The position numbers and the translations under genes are program-made. The notes beneath the pieces are model-generated. The model did no database searches and was not told the origin of the DNA. It saw nothing but the letters and a program-made list of their open reading frames with translations. A stretch of DNA of 64,000 nt. Origin: Eutreptiella sp. 'Long Island Sound 2002'. Its lineage: Eukaryota > Euglenozoa > Euglenophyceae > Eutreptiales > Eutreptiaceae. Position 1 is the first letter of the stretch; each line of letters opens with the position of its first letter. The stretch is taken from NCBI GenBank assembly GCA_964036045.1, contig OZ038383.1, positions 13,532,430 through 13,596,429 on the forward strand. The letters run 5' to 3'. This document shows, in pieces, positions 35,201 through 47,200 of this stretch.

Positions 35201-38200
35201 CAGCACAGAGCTCCACGTACAAGTATGAAGTCTTTCACTGCTTGTTGCTCCTGGTGCCGCAAGGCGCCCAGTACACGGTGGGCGCCAGCGAGGGGCCCCA
35301 GCGCCACCGCTTCTGTAATTCCACCTACCAGATCTCGGTATCCGAAAAAGCACCTGCCCTTTTGTCCCCTAACAGTGCTTCTGCATCCGATTTCACGGTT
35401 CCCAAAAAAATTGGGTTCGGCGGGCACAACGTTACCAGTGTACCGATTTCTGCAAATTCCCATTCCCAAAATATGTCGATTGCTGGGAGTGTGTGCACTG
35501 AGCCATGAGTGCACAGGGTGTTGCCGCATAGGCCATCTGGCCTTTTGGCTGTCCAGAGATGAAAATAGCTATAAGGCACGAAAAATCCATCTAAGACCAG
35601 AACTGTATTTGGCTTTTAAAGTTGTATTATGCTGCCAAATTGTTTTTTTTTTTGTGCAGTTGCACAAATCAGCAATCTGCAGCACTGATCGCGTAATTGG
35701 GCGATCTGGTTCTGAGACACTGATGTTTTGGGCTCAATTTCGAGGTCACCGTCAAAAATACCCCACATTGGCTTTTGAGTTGTCAAAATTCGATTAAAGA
35801 AAACGGTAGGCAAAAGTTATGAATTTTTGGGTTTTCACTGAGATTTGGCCACTTTCGCATCCGTGCTGGATACGGATTTTTGAGTCCGTCAGTGCTGTAA
35901 GGGACCCACTTCACTGAGATTTGGCCACTTTCGCATGCGTGCTGGATACGGATTTTTGAGTCTGTCAGTGCTGTAAGGGACCTACGAGAAGTGTCTAAGC
36001 ACTTTTGCGGCTATGGCCCCCTAGGGAGGGCACACGGAGGAGAAACCAAAGGTTGTAGGCTGTCTTTGTAGGTGCTGTCACAACACCAGGCTACCACAAT
36101 CATGGGTCTCCCCTCTATTGCTGGGGTTTGATCCTTATAGCCCCATGGGTTCTCAACCAAGTATATTTGAGTAGTTTGGATTTAGAGGCAAGGAAAAGGC
36201 CACTAGTTTGCACCTTGGATCCCCCGTTGTGGCTTGGTTTTGTGAGGTGGGTGTTTGGCATTTTGGTCAAAAAAGGCAAATTTAGGTTTGTGGGTCTTTG
36301 TGTTGGAGACATTGCACCACCATGTCATGGAAATGGACGGTGGGCTTGGGCTTGTTTGAAAGCCGACAACAGCCCCTAACAGGATAATAGGACCTGTCAT
36401 AGGCAGTCTCACACGCAGCTCTTGCAAGAGATATTGCCTGAAATAAGACCTTGTTTTTTTTTTCCATCTGAGCTACCTAAACATGTACCTTTCTCTGTGT
36501 AGCGGGGTAGGAAGCCCAAGTGGGTCCATGTCATCTGGGCCTGGAGGCACAGGAAAAAAAACCTAGATTGCCCCGTGGGGCCACATTATGCACTAGTTCT
36601 ATGCATGGGGGGTTTGATGTTTTTGCCAGAAATGGGTTGTTTTCATGCCCACCATTGGAGGCTTTACTCAAACATATCGTTGATGTACAACGCAGGTACG
36701 AAATGGGGAAGGTGGGGGGATAGTGGACAGATTGCAACAGCATTTGGACCCCAATTGCCCAGTGAAAATGTTGCACGTGATGCTACAATGTCATCCGGGA
36801 TGAAGCTATCCATTGTGCGATGGTTGTATATGATAAAGGTCCTATCCAATGTACACTAGCTATTTAGAAAAGTTTACAGGTTGCACTGAATACATACGTG
36901 AAAAAAGGAACGTTACAAGGTATGGGAGTAACCCATTCAATTTTCGACCCGGCTCTTGTTAAACATCCAATGGCTGCAGTGCCCACAATAGGAACATCAC
37001 ACAAGCATGCCACTGGCACCAAAACACAAAATACAAAGAGACAATAATAGCACAGAGGAATATGGCCAGGCTTAGTGTAGGGCCCCCCTCCCCAAGCCTG
37101 GAAAGGTGCCATGTCACCCGAAGAGGTTACTCCACAGGTGTAACAAGTAGCATGTAGGTAGCTAGTGGAAAGTAGAATGTACATTAGCAAGTTTGCCTGG
37201 TGCCCGCGCTTCCCTTAGGGTTTGTGAAAAGAGGGAAGGGGGGTTGCCGGACTCGAGCAGTTAGGTGGAGACTTGCAAATAGGATGGGTGGTCTAGTTTC
37301 CTTTCAGTGACTGCCTAGCATGAGTCTGGTTGCATGGCAGCACAAAGTACTAACAGCTGTGCCATTTGGATAATTCGTGACAAAGAACTTCAATAGCATA
37401 GATAGTAAGTGGGGCGCAATTAAAAGCGATGAGGCGGTCTAGGCTCGTTTGCAAGCTCAAGAGGACCCCTAAAAAATCATTAGGGCTTGTGATAGGTTCT
37501 CCTGTGCACAGTTCTTATAAAAAGGAGGATGTTAGTGGCTTTTTGTAGTGAGTTTCGAGCAGCCCAGAGTTAATCACCATTCTCAAGCAAGCTGTCTCCT
37601 TGTCAAGGACTCTTGGGACTTTTCTAGGGGCAACATGGGTTGTTGCATGCTTAAATTGGGCAAAAAACATGTGTATGGGCATCCCAAGTCAATGGTCTAC
37701 AATCACCCTTAGAAAATGGTGGTTTTGACCATTTTTTGGCCCTATTTTGATTGCAAAAAACAAAAAACAAGCCCATTTCCCAACATTTTTGGGAGTTTTG
37801 GAGGGCCAAAACGGTCCAATACAGGCTCAAACCGGGATAAAATCAACTGTCTGAGCACCCGAAGTGGTTCACCATCACTAGAGAGAAACACAATTTTGAC
37901 CCCCTTTTGATGATATTTAAGTCCCAAAATGGCCCATTTTCAAGGCCTTTTTCGAAGTTTTTGGTGGGCCAAATGGCTCAAAGCGGGCTCAAAATGGACC
38001 TAAAGAATTTGTATGGGCATTCCAAGTGGTCTAAGAATAATCACCTCGAAGAGAGGTTGTTAGATCAAGCGTAGGCACGGACACCATGCATCCCCCCCTT
38101 TTTTGGGGGTCATTCGCATAGCATACCCCAAGGCATGATATTGGATGTCCAACCCCTTGTAAAATCATTATTTTGACAAAACAATCACCCAATGGATTTT

Positions 38201-41200
38201 TTTATTTTGAGGCCTCTCTCCCCATGAAACTGGATCAAAGTGGACAAGGGGAGGACAATGGATGGCATGTGCCGGGGCCGATTTGGTTTCAATGTGTCAA
38301 AGAGACCTTTGCGACCTCTAACTCTACAATATGTCCGAGAAACGCCCGAAAAATGGCCCGAATGGCCTGAGCATGAAGTCCCACGCTTTGCAACAATTGG
38401 GTCCCAAGGCACCAATTGAGCATCCCATTGGGACCCAAGGTTGGGACTTAGGGTCTTTGTGTGTGTAGTTGTGCTGTCATAAAACCAAATCGCAATGTTG
38501 GAGCAACATCCTAGAGTGGGTATTGGGGCCAACTGGGGGGTTTTTGTTTGTCGTGAGAGGGGTGCATATATATCTTGCAATCTACACCCCTGCCATGGAT
38601 GCTCGTCCAACTCTTCATTTTCCACTGTCCTCTCTTTGCCAAGACCTCTTTAGGTCTCTTTGACCAGTTTTTGACCCTATTCGATCCCAATGGTTCATTT
38701 TCAAGGCTTTTTTGAGACTTTTGGAGTGTCAAAACTGATTACCGTCAGCCTAAAACAGGCTAACAACTCTTGTTTGAGCATCCCAAGTTGTCCATGATCA
38801 CTAGATGACAAACATATTTTTTCCCACTTTTTGACCATATTTCATCACAAAATGGGCGCATTTGCAAGGCCTTGGGGAATGCCGATCCAGCGGCGTGCAG
38901 TTTGGGTCGTTATCCCACGGTACTGGCAGAAAAGTTGTGCATACATACACACACCTTTTACATATTGCATACCCCTTATATATATACACCACCTTTTCTC
39001 CTATTTCATTGCTACACTCTCCTTTTTGGACCTCTCTCCTTCACAAAAGGTGCACTTGTTTTCCGTACGCAAAACGGCATGGCTCCCGAGACGGTAGGGC
39101 TCAAGTAGTTCTTCTAATTCCATCGTGCGGTGTGTGAAGCGGCATGCTGATCTTGAAAGAATTTGGGCCCCGGCTTCCCCGGAAGAAAGCATGGTATTAT
39201 ACCATATCCGAAGCCAAAGAACAAGCACAATCCAAGATGGCAAGCCAAGTACAATGATGGGTACTCCTTCATTTGGGGTCGTGGAGATCATCCATTCATC
39301 CACTCGATTATACACCTAGGTTGTGCGCTGTGACCCCCCACACGAAATTGTGCATGAATTGGGAGGAGTCTCTCCTCTGTAGAGAGCGAGGGTGTCAACA
39401 CATCAACGTGCAGGGAAATTGTTTCTTCCGGTGCATATCGCCTTGACAATGTGCACAAGAGCTACTTACCCTTTCCCTGCGATGCACAACGAGCATTTCC
39501 TCCTAGGGCTTGTGGAGGGCCAAAGCGGGCGACCACGGGCTCAAAAGGAAGCGAAAAACAATTGTTTGAGCATCCCAAGTGGCCCACAATCACTTTTGGA
39601 AGAACCTTTTGGACCACTTTTGGCCCCTATTTTGGTCCCAAAATCACCTGGAAGAGGGTTGTAAGATGAAGCGCAGGTGCAGGCGTCGTATAGCGTCTGT
39701 CGTATAGCCCCCCCTTTTTGGGTCGTTCACGTAGCATACCCACCCCAAGTTGTGGTATCAGATGTCCAACCCCTTGCAAAGTCATATTTTTGCACCACAA
39801 AATGATCCCCCCAATGAATTCTATTGCCTTTGGCAAGTCCACCTCGCAAAGAATCTACTCCAAGTTGCGCACACACAAAATAGGGGGAAAACCACATAAA
39901 TACGGCCTAAAACATGCTTTACATAGGTTGGATGGTCATTTTAAGTGATCATGGTATCAGAAAAATAAGTTTTGAAAACTTCCATTTTTGAGAGCCTTGG
40001 GAGCCCCCCCCCCCCCTGGAGCTAATACCTAGATCGGGTGAAAAACACATAAATACGGGCTAAAACATGCTTTACATAGCTTGGATGGTCATTTTAGGCG
40101 ATCATGGTATCAAAAAAACAAGTTTCGGAAACTTCAATTTTTGAGCTGCCCAGGGTGAAAAACTGCAGAAGCAGGTTGTGTACCAATCCCTTGGGAGACC
40201 CCCCCCTCCTGGGCCTAATACCCCAATAGGGTGAAAACCATGTAAATACGGCCTAAAACATGCTTTACATAGTTTGGATGGTCATTTTAGGTGATCACAA
40301 TATCATTAAAACAAGTTTCGACAACTCTGATTTTTGAGCTGCCCAGGGTGAAAAACTGCAGAAGCAGGTTGTGTACCCATCCCTTGGGAGACCCCCCCCC
40401 CCCCGACGTAATACCCAAATAGGGTGAAAAACACATAAATACGGCCTAAAACATGCTTTACATAGCTTGGATGGTCATTTTAGGCGATCATGGTATCAAA
40501 AAAACAAGTTTCGGAAACTTCAATTTTTGAGCTGCCCAGGGTGAAAAACTGCAGAAGCAGGTTGTGTACCAATCCCTTGGGAGACCCCCCCCTCCTGGGC
40601 CTAATACCCCAATAGGGTGAAAACCATGTAAATACGGCCTAAAACATGCTTTACATAGTTTGGATGGCCATCACAATATCATTAAAACAAGTTTCGAAAA
40701 CTTCGATTGTGAGCTGCCAAGGGTGAAAAACTGCATCAGCACGTTGTGTACCGGCCCATTCACTAGGCCATTATTGGTGGAAACAGTCATTTCGCGTCTT
40801 TGGCACGGGTTGTGACCGGCTCTCAGCAAGGCTAGAGACTGCAAAAAACGTCCTTCCGTATCCTAGTAGGCATATGCTGTCACAACATCCCCACTCACAC
40901 CCCTCAGAGTGGGTACCACGGGGTTACCGAGGTTGCCAAAACCGCCAACATAGCAAAAATGGCTGGCAAGTGCATAAACTGCATAAGCGCTCGTCCCACT
41001 CCGCCCCATACAAACCCCATGGAGTCGGGACCCGGAAACACTTTTTCGGCTCAAAATCGAAAAAAACCAGGGGGGGGGGTCAAAATCGAAAAATCACCTC
41101 GCAGAGGTTGTTAGATCAAACAAAGCTAGGCAGGCGTATATAGGGGAAAACACCACATACCCCCCATTTTGGGCCTTTTTGGGCCTATTCGCGTACCCCA

Positions 41201-44200
41201 CCCCAAGGGGTTGAATTGTTAGTTTCACCCCTTGTAAAATCATTATTTTGTCCAATAAACACATCCCCCAATGAGCTTTTGGTCCAGACCCCCCAGACCC
41301 CCCCCACTTGAAACCCACTTTTTTGAGGTTTTGAGGGAGGCGGGGGGGTGGGTGGGGGGTGGGGGTCAAAAATGTCGAAAAAATGAGCCCCCCTTTTTTT
41401 GGGTCAAAAATCAGGAATCTTTTCCCATTTTGGGTGGGTGTGGGGGGGGTCAAAATTTCTTTGCGCATTGTGGGTGTTGTGTGTTGATTCAGACCCAGGA
41501 CATGAACAATTTTTTCTTGTACATGGACCCCCTATCCCATGGCGCGGCTCTTGGGTCCAAACTCCGGGTACCCCTGGTCACCCCGTCCCCCCCATGGGCC
41601 CTTGCCTATGAGGACTTAGCTGTTTTCACATGGTACACAACCTGCTCTCACATTTTTTCACCTTGGGCAGCTCAAAAGTCAAAGGGTCCGAACCTTTTTT
41701 TTTAATTGATATTGTGACCATGCACAATGACCACCCAAGCTATTTAAAGCATGTTTTAGGCGGTATCTGTGTTTTTTTTAAACCTATTTGGGTATTGGGT
41801 GCCGGGGGGGGGGTCCTCCCAAGGGGCGGGTGGGTACACAACCTGCCGTTGCGGGTTTTCACCTCAGGCAGCTCAAAAATCGAAGTTTCCGAAACTTATT
41901 TTTCTGATATTGTGACCACTCACAATGACCATCCAAGCTATATAAGGCATGCTTTAGGCAGTTTTCATGTGGTTTCCCCATTGCAACAACGTGGCAACCA
42001 AATGCAGAGCTACCTACGGACCTGCTGTGTGCAGAGAGGGGTAGAGCTAATGGCGAGGACACTCCGAGCTTTCTTACTCAAGGCCCGGCCATTGGGCCCC
42101 CGCAAGTCGGGAACGACGGCAAGGGTGGGGCCTTAAGGGTATAAAGGAACGAGTGCCACCCCCCCCCCCCCCAAAAAAAACAACAACCATCGAATACCGG
42201 TAGATGCTCATCGTGAATGAGTGCCAAAGGAAACAAGGCCAATGTTGGCGGAGATGGGTAGGGCTACTAGCGAGGACACCCTAGGCTCTTGAAAATGGCA
42301 ACGCCACATCAAAAGGGCTTGAAGTTAGATCACCCAAAATTGGCACTGGGGCTGTGCCTTGTCCATGGTAAGAGAGTGTAAAGTGAAATGACCGGGTGGT
42401 AAGATGGGTGTTATGGGGTCCACAATGGACATGCACCCGTTGAACCCGACGAGCCATCCGAACCACGCGGGGTCCATCAACTAGCACTTCAAGGTAATGG
42501 ACATGTACATAATGGCAAGGGAACTAAAACAGCCGGGTGGGAAGATTGAAGCCGTGGAGTCCAGTAGACTTGGGGCACCTACGGAACGGCCTTGACTGGT
42601 GATTGCGCCCGCGCAAGGTCCGCCAATTGCTTGCCTAGGTTCTCGCGCCATGCACTGCGGCCTTTGTGCCCTTAAACATAAATACTACCCATGTTGGCTA
42701 TGCACCTTGTTTGCTCAGTTGTGCCATTGTGTTGCAAAGCTTGCGATGAAAAAGGGGCCACCAACAGCTACGTGTCACAAATGCCATGTTGGAACTGTGC
42801 TAGTGCCCCAAATAGCCAACCAGAGGAATGCCAACCAGTGCCAATGGCATGTTATGCGGTAGGAACACCATGATTACCTGTGTGTTTTGTGACATGGAAA
42901 GAACCAGTTTTTCTTCTGTATGACCAACTCCGTAGGACCAACCCCGCTAAATTTGTATCACTTTTGGCTTTTGGTTTTATATTTATGATCTCAATCTACG
43001 TGCGAGTCGCTTGGGTGTGCATTCCTCATAGTAGATTCTGTGCGATGTGGAGTTGCCGAAGGCAATACAATTTTTCAGATCACCTCACAGAGGTTGTGAG
43101 ATAAAACCGGGCAAGCCCGCATATAGGGCGAAATGCCACATACTCCCCTTCTTGGGCCTATTCACGTACCCTACCTCAAGGGGTTGAATTGTTTGTTTAA
43201 CCCCTTTTAAAATCATTATTTTGTCCGATAACGCATCCCCCAATGAGTTTTTAGTTTGGACCCCCCCAGCCCCATCCCCCCCCCGCCCCCCTTGAAACCC
43301 ACTTTTTTGCTTGTTTTCAGGGAGGGGAGGGGGTCATAAAATGTAAACATCATGAAAGTTTTTTTTTCTATTTGGAGCCAAAAAAATGTTTTTGGGTCCC
43401 AACTCCATTGGGTTTGTGTGGAGCGCAGTGGGACGAGCGTTGCTACGGTTTATGGAGTTTTTAGTCGTTTGTGCTATGCCGGCATTTTTGACAACCTTCG
43501 TGACCTGTGGTACCCACTCTAAGAGGTGCAAGTGGGGATGTTGTGACGGCGCATGCCTACTAGGGTACAAATGGGCATTTTTTGCCATCTCTAGCCTTGC
43601 CTCGGGCTGGTCAAGGTTTGTGTGAAGGACGCGAAATCACTATTCCCACCGATAATGGCGTACATCTGTGAATGGAATGGTACACAACCTGCTTTCGCAG
43701 TTCTTCACCTAGGGCAGCTCAAAAGTTGAAATTTATGAACTTTTTTTTTTTTGATATTGTGACCACTCTCAATGACCACCCAAGCTATATAGAGCATATT
43801 TTAGGCAGTTTCCGTGTTTTTTTTTAAACCTATTTGGGTATTGGGTGCGGGGGAGGGGGGGGTCTCCCAAGGGACTAGTACACAACCTGCTTTTGTAGTT
43901 TTCACCCTGGGCAGCTCAAAAATCGACGTTTCCGAAACTTATTTTTCTGATATCTCACAATGACCATCCAAGCTATATGAAGCATGATTTAGCCAGTACT
44001 TATGTGTTTTTTACCCTATTTGGGTATTGTGTGTGGGGGGGGGGGCGGGCGTCTTGCAAAGGATTGGTAAACAAAACGCCTGATGCAAGTTTTCACCCTG
44101 TAGAGCTGCAAAATTGAAGTTTTCGAAATTTATTTTTTTGATACCAAATACTCACAATGACCATCCAAGCTATGTAATGCATGATTTACGCAGCATTTGT

Positions 44201-47200
44201 ATGTTTTGGGTGTACATTGCCCGGGGTAGATTCTGTGCGAGATGACTTGCAAAAGGCAATAGAATTTTTCAAACATTGACCTTTTCTGAAACCCTTCATC
44301 CCATGGGCAACAGAAGGGGTTCAGAATTTCCGAATTCGGAAAAATTTTCAGGTGACACTCAACAATGGACACAACAACAATTTTGGGGCTTTCAGGGGGC
44401 CCATGGCCTGGGCTACATGGGCTTAGTGGCTACTACACGGGTCCCTAAGGGTGCTCAAGTACCCGTATTGTCACCAAATGATCACCCAAACCCATCCTAG
44501 GGGCGACTTGAGCACCCATAGCGACCCACGTAGTAGCCACAAGGCCCAATTAGCCTGCACCATGGCCCCCCCAAGAGCCCCCAAATTGCTATTGTTTCGG
44601 CTATTTAGTGGCACGTAAATATGTTTCTTGAAAATTCAATTATTTTCCCTCTTCGAGGTGCCTTGCCGAAGGCAATTTAATTTCAAATGTTTTTTCAGGG
44701 TGCTCGGCAGGCCATGGTTGGCCTGCCTTTTATGAGGTCTGTCCACCAACCCCCCTTTTGTGCCCGATACGTTCCAGTTCGCAGTCATCATCTCTGGATT
44801 GGACCCAACCAAAACCAAAAATCACTCTCCAACACCGGGCACCAGTGTCGGCCCAAATGTAGTCAATTTTCTCCTGTGGGGCTCGCCCGCGTTGTTCAAG
44901 TCACTGTACTGTTGGGTGACAACGGATGTGGAGTCTGTCTGGGAGACTTGTCTTTTGTCAGACCTTGCTATGTTGGTGTTGGGGCTCGCAGGGGCAGGGA
45001 GCCTGGGCACAGTCCGTTTTCGAAAAATTGAGCAAATGTGTGTGGTTGTGTGCGCGTGCATGTTCCTTGTGTTGCCAAAAGATTGCGGGTATGTGCATTC
45101 CTGGTGACCAATGACACATTCTGGCGATTGAACAGGGGATGGGTAGGGTCGTCTCACAATGAGGGCCAGGCAAAACCAATCATACAGCTTGAGAGTCCAA
45201 TCAAATGTGCAATGACTAGCTAGTGCGTCTGGTCCAGAGGCTCAATTGACCAGGACTGTGAATCAATCACTGTAAAATCCGGCGCCAAATGAAGCAATGC
45301 AAACAATTTCCTGGAAACCCAAACCAGTGCCTACACCCAGTACCAACCAGCACACTTAGTCAGCCTTTGTGGCCATCCCCCAACCCCTTGCAATCAAAAA
45401 TCTGGGGTGCCCTTAGCCTTGTTCATTGATGCCATTTTCTGCAATCCCATGGCGCGGCTGCATTTCAGTGCTCTACAGCTGCTGGCTGCAGATTGCATTC
45501 AGCCGACAGCCCCTGGGCAGTTTGGTTCGGCCAGGGTCCTGCACGTTTCCAAGGGCTCTTTGTTTCCATGCACGTCACGCTCACAGCAGCATGGAGACTC
45601 CATGCGCACAGAAGAAGTGTATCCGCTCTGCATGTCTGCGCTTAGGTCTCACATCCGACGTTGTGGAAAGAGCTTGTGCGAAAGCGCTTTCCTGAAATGT
45701 ATCGCAAGATCTCTGCGGAGGCTGGCCATGTTGTGGGGCACATAACGACCGGGTCATTCTCATCCGCCGCTCCTGTGGAGAGGGTCAATCAGAAGGTGAC
45801 CCAAACTGCACAACTGGACGATCCGGATTGCTCCGCGGCCCTGAAGCGGATTCAGTGTCTCTTGGCAGAGACGCAGGTGTCCATTCCTGCCATTGCTGGG
45901 AGGCACGAAACAAGCAGACCCTGCCCCAAAAGCACCCCGTTAAAAGTAAAACTACAACTCTGAAACCCTAAAACTCTGGCTTCCCGACAGAGAAAAAGCG
46001 GTGAAAGACTCGGCAAATTCCAAGGTGAGGGCTGCAAGGGTCGATATCTGGGAGCATGTATCTTCAATGCCAAAGATGGCCACATGCGTAATGGGGTCAC
46101 CACCCTAACCTCTGATCAATGGGATGCGAGGCAGAGGATGTGTGTTTCACGGTCCCAAAGCTGCAAGTGGTTGGGCCTTCCTTGGTGACGGAACTCTTTG
46201 CACGCTGAAGCGTTGCTTGCACACCCAGGACCCAGACCACAGGGCTGTTCATGCAAAGATAGGTATCGTCGAAAGGGCACAACAGTGGAAGTTATTGGCC
46301 GTGCATAATCTCAAAGGGACAGTCTATGAGCCCAGGGAAAGGATAGGGTGAGCTGTAGGACCAGCAGACAAATCAATAAGGCAGAATGCCATGGCGTCCC
46401 CACCCAAACTGGGTGCCAAGGTTGGACTAGGCATGCACCGTTACGATGCTCAGATCGCATAAGCCACTCGGTATACCACGAGCACGCTTACATACTCGCA
46501 AGAGCCATCCCAGTGAGTCCAGGAATACTGGCACTGGAGCAATAAGTGTGCGGGGTACAGGGATCATTCTCCATCTCTCAGGGGTTCAAGGTGGGTAGCC
46601 CGCACCAACCAAGATAGATGCTCACACATATGCGAGGATGTTGTGTGTTGTATCTTCCGAAGCTTTATAAAAACGCAAGGGGAACACTCAGTTGTATTTC
46701 CATAAAGAACCTGGAATGACAATGTTCCGTACTTGGTGCGCCGAAACACATTGTGTGCCCGCTGTGCCATGTCGCCTAAGGAGACAATCATGGATCAAGG
46801 ATGATCAAAGCAGCCCATAGGACGGCACCAGTCCATGGAGGGGGTTTACGGTGAAACATGGCCCGGCTCCCCCCTCGGGCCCCGGCTGCAAAGTTGGACC
46901 ACACTGTCTTCGCGAGTTTGGTTTGCTGCATTATTCCACTGAGGCCAAGGCAATGTGGTCGTAAGTGAATCCCTGCAAACATTGGAACGATGAGCGCATT
47001 ATGCTGCCCTGGGGAACGAAGTTGTGTAAGTTGTGTGGCACTTCTGTTGACACCCCACGGCAAGTGCTTTTCACACAGGAGTGCCTTGCCGAGACTGAGC
47101 AGTGGCTTGCAGATGGTGGAGGAGACTTTGATGAGAAGGCTTACTTGATGCAGACTTCCATGATAGCTATGGCTTCGAAGATGTCCAAGCTGATTTCCTC

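Noticed and set aside
43334-43625. 79-84 residue frames preserved in both copies of the duplication
   Set aside because: Preservation follows from the recent duplication; the diverged third copy (40.8-41.1 kb) does not keep the frames.
45991-46024. Extra 34-base exon of the SPX gene (cgacag acceptor, AAG|GTGAGG donor)
   Set aside because: Both splice sites are good, but including it breaks the phase with the next exon at 47079; direct joining of 45795 to 47079 keeps the frame.
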